From NCBI GenBank assembly GCA_016207025.1, contig JACQQM010000070.1:1-44152 (forward strand): DNA of 44,152 bases. The letters are read 5' to 3'. Below the pieces are notes generated by a model. It was not told the origin of the DNA. It saw nothing but the letters and a program-made list of their open reading frames with translations, and made no database searches. Positions 24,837-33,613 of this stretch are shown here, one piece after another. The DNA comes from Nitrospirota bacterium. GTDB lineage: Bacteria > Nitrospirota > Nitrospiria > Nitrospirales > Nitrospiraceae. The position numbers were made by a program, and so were the translations under genes. The stretch's first letter is position 1; each line of letters starts with the position of its first letter.

Positions 24837-25946
24837 ATGGCTGAGCCGTTTACTCCTGAAGCTTCTGCAGGCGTCCCTTGCGGTCCGGTCCCCGGGGATG
24901 CGACGCAACCGAGACAGGTCGACTTTCTTGAATATTGGAAGGCCGGAAGCCGAGAGGTCAAGACCTTCAGAGGCCACACGCACGGGGTCTGGACCGTCGC
25001 CTATGCCCCGGATGGGCTCACCCTGGCGAGCGGCGGCGTCGATCGACTCGTGCGGATCTGGGATATTGAGACGGGGCGGTTGCTCAAATCGTTGCGCGGC
25101 CACACGCACGACATCCGTGCAGCGGTGTTCACGCCCGACTGCCAGTCCCTCGCCACAGGAAGCGAGGACCGCACGATTCGGCTCTGGAATCCCAAAACCG
25201 GCGAGCCGACAAAATTATTGTATACTCGCTATGACCACAACATCACCAGCCTCTCACTGTCGCCGGATGGGCTCATGCTAGCTCGCGGGAGCCACAACAA
25301 GGACATCAAGATTTGGGAGGTCACCACCGGCACCGAATTGATGACGTTGCTCGGCAAAGATCAGTACGATCATTTTTGGACGCCCTGTGTCGTCTTTTCA
25401 CCGGACGGCATCCATCTGGCGAGCGGCAGCGATATAGGCAAGATCAAAATCTGGGAAGTGCTCCCCAGCGGTGATGAGAAAGTTGTCGCCGACGGACACT
25501 GGCGGGAGGTGATAGAAGACGACACCACCGAGTATCGCGGGTTCTTTGTGGAGGACGAGGCTAGCGCGTTTCAGACGCCGATGGAGTCTTGGATCGGCGC
25601 GATGACATTTACGCCCGATGGAAAGATTCTGATCACGGGCAGCCGCGACTGCACGATCAAATTCTTCGAGATGCCCCTGGCGAATGAGATCCGCACGCTG
25701 AAAGGGCACGCCGGTTGGGTGCGTTCCCTGGCCATGTCCCCTGACGGCAAAGTCCTGGCAAGCGCCAGCGACGACCAGACGATCAAGCTCTGGGATATCG
25801 CCGCGGGGCGCCACTTTAGTACGCTGAAGGGACACGCCGGCGCGGTACGATGCGTGGCGTTTTCTCCAGACGGCCTGCGGCTTGCCAGCGCCTCGTGGGA
25901 CCGGACCGTCAAGCTCTGGGAGGGTGGATCAGAGCCTCCGGAGTGA
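24837..25946 (+). CDS. WD40-repeat beta-propeller protein
   Basis: A 369-residue protein made of seven WD40 units from about residue 35 to the end, recognisable by GH near each start, FSPDG or TPDG turns and endings such as VRIWD, IRLWN, IKIWE and VKLWE. Repeats four and five are divergent, with an acidic insertion between them at about 215-250. No signal peptide, membrane helix or enzymatic domain. The ATG at 24837 has a GAGGA site; a GTG at 24786 is possible. It is divergent from the HExxH gene and converges on the sigma-54 activator, only two bases between stops. Likely a scaffold; partner unknown. Confidence 0.85.
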   Translation: MAEPFTPEASAGVPCGPVPGDATQPRQVDFLEYWKAGSREVKTFRGHTHGVWTVAYAPDGLTLASGGVDRLVRIWDIETGRLLKSLRGHTHDIRAAVFTPDCQSLATGSEDRTIRLWNPKTGEPTKLLYTRYDHNITSLSLSPDGLMLARGSHNKDIKIWEVTTGTELMTLLGKDQYDHFWTPCVVFSPDGIHLASGSDIGKIKIWEVLPSGDEKVVADGHWREVIEDDTTEYRGFFVEDEASAFQTPMESWIGAMTFTPDGKILITGSRDCTIKFFEMPLANEIRTLKGHAGWVRSLAMSPDGKVLASASDDQTIKLWDIAAGRHFSTLKGHAGAVRCVAFSPDGLRLASASWDRTVKLWEGGSEPPE

Positions 25947-25948
25947 CG

Positions 25949-27391
25949 CTATTCCTCGTCGTGTCCGTATTTCCCGGTCGCAATTCCGTAGCGCTTGCAT
26001 TTCTCCCACAACGACTTTCTGGATAAGCCAAGAATCTTCGAGGCCTCGGTCCTGCTTCCCTGAACACGATCGAGCACGGACAGGATATACTGCCGTTCAA
26101 ACTGTTCCCGCGCGGCAGATAGGGAATCAACCTTCGCCACGTGATGGCCCTTGCCGGTGAGGCCTTCGCTGCAAAACCCGCAGGTGTCCTGTGGCGTCCC
26201 ACCAAGATACGGGCAGGAGGGGAATCCGCAGAGATCCCACGCCTGAATCTCTTCGCTCGGCCGACCCAGCGCCACGGCACGCTCCACCATGTTCTCCAGT
26301 TCTCGGACGTTGCCGGGGAACGAGTAGCGCAAGAGTAACTCCTGCGCGCTCTGCGAAAATCCTTTTAATGGCTTGCTCGTGCGAGACGACCGAGTCTTGA
26401 GCATGTATTCGGCGATCACCATAATATCTTCCCGCCGCTCCCGCAGTGGCGGGAGCAGTACGGGCACCACGTTCAGTCGATAGTATAAATCCTCTCGGAA
26501 CCGTCCTTGCTGGACCTCCTTTTTCAGGTCCTTCTGCGTCGCGCAGACCAGGCGGACATCCACTTCGACCGTCTCGTTTCCTCCAACACGTTCAAACTGT
26601 CGTTCTTGGATGACCCGGAGCAGTTTGACCTGCACAACCGGGGAGATCTCGCCGATCTCGTCCAAAAACAGCGTGCCTTTGTGGGCCAGTTCAAAGCGGC
26701 CCCGCCGCTGCCGGAGCGCGCCGGTGAACGCCCCCTTTTCATGCCCGAAGAGCTCCGCCTCAAGCAACGTTTCCGGAAGGGCCGCGCAACTGACCTTGAT
26801 CAGTGCGTGGTCCCGACGCGGGCTGTTGCGGTGAATGGCATTGGCCACCAACTCCTTGCCCGTTCCGCTCTCTCCGATAATCAACACAGTCGAGTCCGTT
26901 CCGGAGACCAACTTGATTTTTTCCAGGACCTCCCGCATGCGGTGGTTCTTGCCGTGGATCCCTTCGCAACTGAATTTTCCCTCTAATTCTTCCCGTAACT
27001 GAATATTTTCTTGGCGAAGCGCCGTGACCTTCGACACACGGTCCACAATCAACAGGAGTTCTTCCATCGAGAACGGCTTCGTGATGTAGTCGTAGGCCCC
27101 CCGTTTCATCGCCTCCACAGCGGTCTCGACCGACCCGTGAGCGGTGATCACGATGACCTCCGTCCGCGGGGAGTACTGCTTACACACCTGCAAGATCTCG
27201 AGACCATCGGAACCCGGTAGGCGGAGATCGGTAATGACGATGTCGAATGAATCTTGATTATTGAGGATCTGAAGACCTTCCTGTCCCGACGCCGCAGCGC
27301 GCACCTCGTAGCCGACCGCTTTGAGGGCATCTATCATGGAGAGGCGCATCAATGGTTCGTCATCGATGATCAAGACCGACGGAGGCTTCAT
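25949..27391 (-). CDS. NtrC-family sigma-54-dependent response regulator
   Basis: A 480-residue activator of sigma-54 promoters. The receiver domain has the acidic pair near D10/D11, phospho-acceptor D55 and K105. The AAA+ domain carries Walker A GESGTGKE at 173-180 and the sigma-54 contact loop GAFTGA at 220-225. A Fis-type helix-turn-helix (about 448-470) ends the protein. Between the AAA+ and DNA-binding parts is an unusual Cys-rich segment with C388, C393, C404 and C407, which might bind a metal or sense redox state. Its ATG overlaps the kinase stop (ATGA), so the two are translationally coupled. Target promoters are unknown. Confidence 0.93.
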   Translation of the reverse strand: MKPPSVLIIDDEPLMRLSMIDALKAVGYEVRAAASGQEGLQILNNQDSFDIVITDLRLPGSDGLEILQVCKQYSPRTEVIVITAHGSVETAVEAMKRGAYDYITKPFSMEELLLIVDRVSKVTALRQENIQLREELEGKFSCEGIHGKNHRMREVLEKIKLVSGTDSTVLIIGESGTGKELVANAIHRNSPRRDHALIKVSCAALPETLLEAELFGHEKGAFTGALRQRRGRFELAHKGTLFLDEIGEISPVVQVKLLRVIQERQFERVGGNETVEVDVRLVCATQKDLKKEVQQGRFREDLYYRLNVVPVLLPPLRERREDIMVIAEYMLKTRSSRTSKPLKGFSQSAQELLLRYSFPGNVRELENMVERAVALGRPSEEIQAWDLCGFPSCPYLGGTPQDTCGFCSEGLTGKGHHVAKVDSLSAAREQFERQYILSVLDRVQGSRTEASKILGLSRKSLWEKCKRYGIATGKYGHDEE

Positions 27392-30300
27392 GGCATCCTC
27401 CCGACCGCGACCCGTTCCCGCGTCAACGGCAGGCAGACGGTGAAGACCGTCCCCTTCCCTACCTCACTGTCAACAAGGATCCGCCCTCCATGCCGTTCGA
27501 CGATCCCAAGGCTCACGGACAACCCAAGCCCGGTCCCTTCCCCGGTGCTTTTTGTCGTAAAGAAGGGGTCAAAGATGCGGGGCAAAATGTTGGGAGGGAT
27601 GCCGCAGCCCGTATCTTCGACATCGATCGCGCAAGTGTCGTTTGCGACCCGTGTCCGAATCGTGACCACTCCCCCGCCCCTGATCGCCTGGACAGCATTG
27701 AGAACCAGATTCATCAGCACCTGCTCCATCATATGCCGATCCACCAGCAACATTGGCAGATTCGGCTGGAGTTGCTTTTCCAGCCGGATGTGATTCGCGA
27801 CAAAGGCGTGATTCGTCAGGACCAGCACCCGCTCGACAATCGTGTTGATATCGGTTGAGGTGAGTTCGGGTTCGTGTTGCTGTGAAAAGTCCAACAACTG
27901 GCGAACAATCCTCTGGACACGCCTCAGCCCATCCTCCATGGAGAGGAGGTACTCCTCTTGCCTCGCGAGCGGCAAGGTTCCTTTACGGAGGTTGTACAGA
28001 CAATTCAGGATACCTCCTAACGGGTTGTTGATCTCGTGTGCGACGCCAGCCGCCAGCTTCCCGACCGAGACCAGTTTCTCGGAATTCCTGATCTGCTGTT
28101 CCAGCTTCTTCGTCTCCGTGATGTCGCGGGCGATGCCCAACACGCCCAGAATCCCTCCCTCCGGATCGAAGAGCGGCGACACGCTGACCATGACAGCTCT
28201 GGCCTCTCCGTTTCGACAGATGACTTCGACTTCGTAGACCTGCTTGGCGCCGATATCCAAGGTGCTCTTCAGGCGACGCCCGCGGTGCCGCTTCGAGAGC
28301 AAGGACAGATACGGCCGACCGATGAGATCTTGCTTGCGGTACCCCCAGGCTTCAACCTTGCTGTTGACATAGGTGAAGCGTTGGTCCGTATCCAGCGTGT
28401 AGATGACATCATTGGCGTTCTCTAACAGATTTTCGAGGTACTGCTTCGTCTCCTCGATCTGGCGAGTCCGCTCCCGGACTTTGGCCTCCAGCTCCTCGCT
28501 GTATTCCTGCAGCTGTTGCTCCAAGCGTTTGCGTTCCGTAATATCGCGGAGTTGCACCATCACGGACACCGTGGGCCTGTCTTCGATTCGTATCAGATCC
28601 ATCTCGACGGGAGTGGGTCTCCCGTATCGATTCAACACCTCGATTTCCTGGGTGGGCACCTGGCTCTCGCCCCGCACAATTTTTTCGATCAACCCGCTCG
28701 TCACGTCATGGTGTTTGGGGAGGACGTGATCGAGAAAAGGCCTTCCCACAACCTGAGCCTCGGAATATCCGAGCGCCTGCTCTTCGCGTTTATTGACCGC
28801 GGCGATACGACCGTCCGGATCGACCATAAACACCGAGTCGGCCGCCAGATCAAACAGCGTCTTGTAACGCTCCTGGGACTCAAACAGTTGTTGCGTCTGG
28901 GCGGCCACCTCCTGCTCCAATTGCGTCGTGTATCGCTGAATTTTCTGCTCCAGAAGCTTGCGCTGACTGATATCGCGCACGAAGGCCCGGGAGTGAACCA
29001 GTCCTCCTCCTTCGGGATCCAACAGAGCGGTCGAGTGGATCTCCACATCAATAGGTTTGCCGTCTCGGGTGAGAAAGACCGTCTCGATCGTGGTGCGTTC
29101 TTGCGACACAAGACGCTCCAGATAGGCCAGGATTTCTGGTTCCCGCCCCTTGGGAACGATGTCCCAGAGGTGCATCTTCAGCATCTCTTCACTCGAGTAC
29201 CCCAGCTTTTCCAGCTCAGTCTTGTTCACGTGCACGAATTGCCCGGCTTTATCCAGTTGGTGGATCATTTCCGGCGAGTTTTCGATCAGATCTCGATAGC
29301 GCTCCTCCAGCCTACGAATGTCGGTCATCCGCTGCTCAAGCTGACCGAACGACTGCTTCAGATTGACAGCCATCTTGTTGAAGGCTTCGGCCAGATGTTC
29401 GATCTCATCCCCGGTCCTGAGCGTCAACTGGTGATCCAACCTGCCGGCCCCAATGCGTTGCGCACCTTCCTGGAGAACTCGAATCGGACGGGCAATCCGC
29501 CGGGCCACCACCACGCCGGTTCCCCAGAGCACGGCAAGAACCACGACCCCATACATCGCTACTTTGACCAGCAATTGGCTGAGAGGCGCGTAGGTCTCGC
29601 TCGGGTTCTGCCGGACGAAGGTCAGCCATCGCTTCCCTCCCAGACTGTCCGCCGAAAGCTTACCGCCTAAGCGCACAGGCGCGAAGCCCACAATCGCATC
29701 GCGGCCCCCGTGCGTATCGTCGGCGGCCACGACCCATCCCGCTTGAGGGCGTGTGATCTCGCTCACAAGGGCCTGAGTCACGGAATGCTCCTCGGGAGCG
29801 AGAATGGGACAGATCAGAGGAGTGCCGTCCGAGCTCATCAGCATGGCATGACCGGTGGCGCCGATCGTGACTTCCGAGATCGAGTGAAACAACGAGTCAC
29901 GCCTCAGCAGCACGCTGACGGCTCCGATGGCGGTCTGTTGGTCATCGTCCAGGATCGGGACGGATACGTTGACGACGTGGGTGCCGAAGGAGGGATCGAA
30001 GTAGATATCGCTCACGTAGATTTGGCCGCGTCCTCCGCTGGACACCGCCTGCCACCAGGCGCTCTTTCCATAGTAATACTCCACCTGCGGAATCGAGCTG
30101 ATCACGAGCGCACCCTGATTATCCGTCACGAGGATCCCGATATAATCGGACTTCCGGATGTCGTGCCATCGAATCAGGTTATTGGTGACCAGGCGATTGA
30201 TGAACAACGGAAACTCATCCTGCCGTTCCCTCGTTCTCCATCGCCCTTGCCAGTCCAGGATCATCGCCTGGATGCTTCGATCATTTTTCCCCACATAGCT

Positions 30301-30567
30301 GCGATTCGCCTCCGCCACGGCCGTTCGGAGAAACGGCGTGGTGGCCAGCTGCTGGGCCTCATTGATCCCACGGGTGATCTGCATTTCAACCCCGCGGGCC
30401 GCATCAACTGCAATTTCTTTGAAATTGGCCCCGACGGTCTCGCGGAGGGCGCGGCGTTCTTCAACGTAGGTGAGAATCAAGGACAGCGTGAGAGGCAGGA
30501 GGCCGACCATCACGATGGCCGTGATGATCTTCCGCTGGAGACTGTGTGACCGACTCCAGAGTTTCAT
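27388..30567 (-). CDS. Membrane histidine kinase with Cache, HAMP and three PAS domains
   Basis: A 1059-residue sensor kinase, partner of the overlapping NtrC-family regulator. Order: membrane helix about 13-34, a periplasmic Cache-type sensor domain about 40-325, membrane helix about 332-355, HAMP about 356-410, PAS domains at about 420-535, 565-680 and 710-820, and then the kinase core. The phospho-acceptor is H844 in GVAHEINNP. The ATPase has N953/N957, DTGCGIP at 985-991 and GEGTGLGL at 1009-1016. The large external domain implies a small-molecule ligand outside the cytoplasm. No heme or Cys motif is visible in the PAS domains. The signal is unknown. Confidence 0.93.
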   Translation of the reverse strand: MKLWSRSHSLQRKIITAIVMVGLLPLTLSLILTYVEERRALRETVGANFKEIAVDAARGVEMQITRGINEAQQLATTPFLRTAVAEANRSYVGKNDRSIQAMILDWQGRWRTRERQDEFPLFINRLVTNNLIRWHDIRKSDYIGILVTDNQGALVISSIPQVEYYYGKSAWWQAVSSGGRGQIYVSDIYFDPSFGTHVVNVSVPILDDDQQTAIGAVSVLLRRDSLFHSISEVTIGATGHAMLMSSDGTPLICPILAPEEHSVTQALVSEITRPQAGWVVAADDTHGGRDAIVGFAPVRLGGKLSADSLGGKRWLTFVRQNPSETYAPLSQLLVKVAMYGVVVLAVLWGTGVVVARRIARPIRVLQEGAQRIGAGRLDHQLTLRTGDEIEHLAEAFNKMAVNLKQSFGQLEQRMTDIRRLEERYRDLIENSPEMIHQLDKAGQFVHVNKTELEKLGYSSEEMLKMHLWDIVPKGREPEILAYLERLVSQERTTIETVFLTRDGKPIDVEIHSTALLDPEGGGLVHSRAFVRDISQRKLLEQKIQRYTTQLEQEVAAQTQQLFESQERYKTLFDLAADSVFMVDPDGRIAAVNKREEQALGYSEAQVVGRPFLDHVLPKHHDVTSGLIEKIVRGESQVPTQEIEVLNRYGRPTPVEMDLIRIEDRPTVSVMVQLRDITERKRLEQQLQEYSEELEAKVRERTRQIEETKQYLENLLENANDVIYTLDTDQRFTYVNSKVEAWGYRKQDLIGRPYLSLLSKRHRGRRLKSTLDIGAKQVYEVEVICRNGEARAVMVSVSPLFDPEGGILGVLGIARDITETKKLEQQIRNSEKLVSVGKLAAGVAHEINNPLGGILNCLYNLRKGTLPLARQEEYLLSMEDGLRRVQRIVRQLLDFSQQHEPELTSTDINTIVERVLVLTNHAFVANHIRLEKQLQPNLPMLLVDRHMMEQVLMNLVLNAVQAIRGGGVVTIRTRVANDTCAIDVEDTGCGIPPNILPRIFDPFFTTKSTGEGTGLGLSVSLGIVERHGGRILVDSEVGKGTVFTVCLPLTRERVAVGRMP

Positions 30568-30599
30568 TTTGGTAACAAATGAGAGCTCTCTAAGTGTTC

Positions 30600-30628
30600 A
30601 TTTTCATTCAGTTTCTAAAGAATGTCAA
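30600..30628 (-). promoter_or_regulatory. Possible promoter of the kinase-regulator pair
   Basis: On the minus strand a consensus TTGACA (30623-30628) is followed after 17 bases by GAAAAT (30600-30605), a weak -10. No ribosome-binding site is evident before the kinase ATG. Confidence 0.4.
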
Positions 30629-30657
30629 GGATGCGTAACGCAATAGAGGCGCAAGGC

Positions 30658-31575
30658 TTAGCCGCGTTTTAAGAGTCGCCCCTCGCCACCCGGCCAAATC
30701 ACCAACAGCGGACTGGCAACAAAGATCGATGAGTACGTGCCGACAAGGACCCCCCACAGCAGCGCCAGTGAAAAATCATGCAGCACTTCCCCCCCGGCCA
30801 GCGTCAAAGGAATCAGCACCAGCACAACGGTGAGGCTTGTCACGATTGTGCGGCTCAAAACTTGGTTGATGCCGCTGTTGATGATCGTTTCGATGTTATC
30901 CCGACGCCGAACGCGCAGGTTTTCCCGAATGCGGTCGAAGACCACCACCGTATCGGTCAGGGAATATCCAGCCAGCGTCAGCAAGGCCGTGACGACCAGA
31001 AGCGTGATCTCCTTGTCCAAGATGTAAAATCCCCCTAACACCGCCAGCACGTCATGGAACGTCGAGACCGCGGCCGCCACGCCGAACCGGAACTCGAACC
31101 GCGCCGCGATGTAGAAGATTATGCCGGCGAAGGAGATCAGAATGGCGATCAAGGCGTCCTCCTGCAGCTTCTGTCCGATGGTGGGTCCGATCTCGGTGGA
31201 GGACTCCACCACAAACCGATTGCCGGGGAATTCTTTGCTGAAGACGGCCACAACCCGGTCGGCGATCTTTTCCTCGATGGTGGTGGCGGCCTTGACTCTG
31301 ACCAGAATCTTGTTCGCTTCCACAAACTCCTGCAGTTCGGCATTGGCCAGCCCGTGGGTTTCCAGCGCCTTCCGTGCTTCGTCGATTCGAATCAACTGTT
31401 CAAACTTCAACAGCACCGCCGTGCCGCCTGCGAAATCAATGCCGAGGTTCGCCGTTCCCCGACTGATCTGGATAACGGCCAGGATCCCCAGCAGCACCAG
31501 GACGCCGGAAAAGACAAACGCAATGTTGCGTTTTCCCATGAAATCAATGTTGGTTTTCCCTAAGATCTCGAGCAT
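30658..31575 (-). CDS. secF: Protein translocase subunit SecF
   Basis: A 305-residue RND-type membrane subunit that, with SecD, uses the proton gradient to help pull proteins through SecYEG. A first helix near 18-38 is followed by the FGIDFAGGT-like signature (here LGIDFAGGTAV at about 44-54), a periplasmic domain and five further helices. The ATG at 31575 has an AAAGGAGA site; the frame upstream has no family similarity. It starts 41 bases after the secD stop and closes the argS-tgt-yajC-secD-secF run of genes. Confidence 0.95.
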   Translation of the reverse strand: MLEILGKTNIDFMGKRNIAFVFSGVLVLLGILAVIQISRGTANLGIDFAGGTAVLLKFEQLIRIDEARKALETHGLANAELQEFVEANKILVRVKAATTIEEKIADRVVAVFSKEFPGNRFVVESSTEIGPTIGQKLQEDALIAILISFAGIIFYIAARFEFRFGVAAAVSTFHDVLAVLGGFYILDKEITLLVVTALLTLAGYSLTDTVVVFDRIRENLRVRRRDNIETIINSGINQVLSRTIVTSLTVVLVLIPLTLAGGEVLHDFSLALLWGVLVGTYSSIFVASPLLVIWPGGEGRLLKRG

Positions 31576-31616
31576 GCGTTCTCCTTTACACAGGCGATTC
31601 ACGCGAGCCGCTTCGG

Positions 31617-33260
31617 CTAGATGCTGAGTCGCTCGACCTTCCACCGCTGGTTGACCGTATCGAAGATCACCTTCGTGCCGACCAGAGCGGTGAACAGGTT
31701 GATGGCAATCCCCAGGCACAGCGTGACCGCAAACCCCTTTATCGGTCCCGTCCCGAACAGAAAGAGGGCAAGACCGGTGATCAAGGTGGTCACGTGCGAG
31801 TCAATGATCGTCAGCAGCGCCTTATCGTACCCTCCATCCACCGCCAGACGAACCGGCTTCCCCTGCCTGAGTTCTTCTCGGATACGTTCGAAAATGAGCA
31901 CGTTGGAGTCCACCCCCATGCCGATCGTGAGGATGATCCCGGCGATGCCCGGCAGAGTCAGGGTCGCGTTCAGCCCAGCCAGTGCGCCAATGAGACAGAC
32001 CAGATTCAGCGCCAACGCAAAATCAGCAATGACACCGGAGAGCCGGTAATAGATCACCATGAACACCACGACCATCGCGCCGGCGACGAGGGTGGACCGG
32101 ATCCCCTTCTCGATCGAGTCCCGCCCCAGCGAAGGGCCGACCGTGAGGTCCTGAATGATCTTCAGCGGCGCTGGCAGCGCGCCGGCCCGAAGCACGATCG
32201 CAAGATCGTTGGCCTCTTGCATCGTGAACGTCCCGCTGATCTGGGCCCGACCGCCGCTGATACGTTCCTGGATGACAGGGGCGGAATAGATGGTGTTGTC
32301 CAGCACGATGGCCATGCGTTTCTTGACATTCTCGGCCGTAACCCGGTCGAACTCGCGGGCGCCCTTGGCGTCAAACGTCACCGAGACGTACGGCTCATTG
32401 AACTGCCCGATCGAGACACGGGCATCGCTCAAGACGTCGCCGGCCAGCATCACGCGTTTTTTCACCAGATAGGGAATGCGGTACTCCCGGCCGCTGTCCT
32501 TTTCCAGTATCCGCTCGAACAGAATCTCGTCGCCTTCCGGCAGCCGACCGTTGAACTGCTTCAGGACCTCCTCTTCTTTTCCCCTCGGCACTCGCTGTGG
32601 GAGATCCAAGGCCACTTTGCTCGATTCATCGAGCAGTTTAAATTCCAACAGCGCCGTTTCCTTGATCAGGTCCTTCGCCCGTTTCGGCTCTTTGATGCCC
32701 GGCAACTGCACGACCATCTGCTTCAATCCCTGCCGCTGGATCAACGGTTCGGCTACCCCGAACTGGTCGATCCGGTTGCGGATCGTTTCCAAGGCCTGGT
32801 TGATCGCGGAGTCTTTGATGCGCTTGATCTCCCCTTCGCGCAGCTCGTAGACCAGGCTGTTCGCGGCCCCGGCTTGTTCCACCTCAAAGAACGAGGGAAA
32901 TTCCTCGAGCACCTTTTGGATCTGCGACTTCAATTCCTCATTCTGGAACCCCAGCGTCACCTGGGCCGGCCCCGTGCGCTTGACGGATTCGACCGGGATT
33001 TTTTTATCCACGAGGAAATCCTGGATCGCGTTGACGGACCGGTCCACCGAAATTTCGACGGCTCGATCCTCTTCCACTTCCAGCACAAGGTGAATGCCGC
33101 CCTGCAGGTCTAGGCCCAGCGCGATCCCCTTCGACGGCAGGACTTTTTTCATCCAGCCAGGGAGCGACTGGTACAACGCCGGGTAAGACGGCAGGAAAAA
33201 CGCGATCGAGAGCACCACCACCAGGCCGAGCAATGCGAACCGTCCACCAACTTTCTTCAT
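31617..33260 (-). CDS. secD: Protein translocase subunit SecD
   Basis: A 547-residue partner of SecF. An N-terminal helix (about 8-28) precedes LGLDLQGGIHLVLEV at about 48-62, the SecD signature. A large periplasmic domain (about 70-375) follows, then five membrane helices ending near 530. GAGGGAGG precedes the ATG. YajC is encoded 26 bases upstream, as in most bacteria, so the three accessory Sec proteins are made together. Confidence 0.96.
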   Translation of the reverse strand: MKKVGGRFALLGLVVVLSIAFFLPSYPALYQSLPGWMKKVLPSKGIALGLDLQGGIHLVLEVEEDRAVEISVDRSVNAIQDFLVDKKIPVESVKRTGPAQVTLGFQNEELKSQIQKVLEEFPSFFEVEQAGAANSLVYELREGEIKRIKDSAINQALETIRNRIDQFGVAEPLIQRQGLKQMVVQLPGIKEPKRAKDLIKETALLEFKLLDESSKVALDLPQRVPRGKEEEVLKQFNGRLPEGDEILFERILEKDSGREYRIPYLVKKRVMLAGDVLSDARVSIGQFNEPYVSVTFDAKGAREFDRVTAENVKKRMAIVLDNTIYSAPVIQERISGGRAQISGTFTMQEANDLAIVLRAGALPAPLKIIQDLTVGPSLGRDSIEKGIRSTLVAGAMVVVFMVIYYRLSGVIADFALALNLVCLIGALAGLNATLTLPGIAGIILTIGMGVDSNVLIFERIREELRQGKPVRLAVDGGYDKALLTIIDSHVTTLITGLALFLFGTGPIKGFAVTLCLGIAINLFTALVGTKVIFDTVNQRWKVERLSI

Positions 33261-33286
33261 GCCTCCCTCAACGCCTCCTCCAGCCG

Positions 33287-33613
33287 CTAGTCCTCATCGT
33301 CGGTCCGGAGCCGTGCGATGTGATCGCGCTGAATTTTGACCTTCGTGTTGTCGGCAATCTGAATCGTCACCGTGTCTTTGCCCATGTTGGTGATCGTGCC
33401 CCAAATCCCGGAGGAGGTGACCACCTTGTCGCCTTTTTTCAACGCCTCCAGCATCGTCCGAAGCTTCTTCTGGCGCTTTTGCTGGGGCAGGATCAGCAGA
33501 AAATAAAAGATGACGAGGATTAGCACAAGCGGGACCAGGGAAAGCAGCGTTCCTCCCGCCCCGCCTCCTCCGGTAGCGCCCTGCGCCCATGCGAGTGAGG
33601 CCATGACCGTCAC
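33287..33613 (-). CDS. yajC: Sec translocase accessory protein YajC
   Basis: A 108-residue inner-membrane protein of the SecDF-YajC complex. One membrane helix at about 22-40 (LVPLVLILVIFYFLLILP) is followed by QQKRQKK and the conserved KKGDKVVTSSGIWGTI segment. The start was set at GTG (33613): a GGAGGAGGG site precedes it, and its G-T-G overlaps the tgt stop as GTGA, implying coupled translation. The ATG at 33604, three codons later, is the alternative. An Ala/Gly-rich stretch precedes the helix. Confidence 0.92.
   Translation of the reverse strand: MTVMASLAWAQGATGGGGAGGTLLSLVPLVLILVIFYFLLILPQQKRQKKLRTMLEALKKGDKVVTSSGIWGTITNMGKDTVTIQIADNTKVKIQRDHIARLRTDDED

Noticed and set aside
31794-33113. 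Long plus-strand open frame (439 residues) opposite secD
   Set aside because: It is a GC-rich shadow frame of secD; the composition is dominated by R, H, D and Q, as expected for an antisense frame, and no start signals are present.
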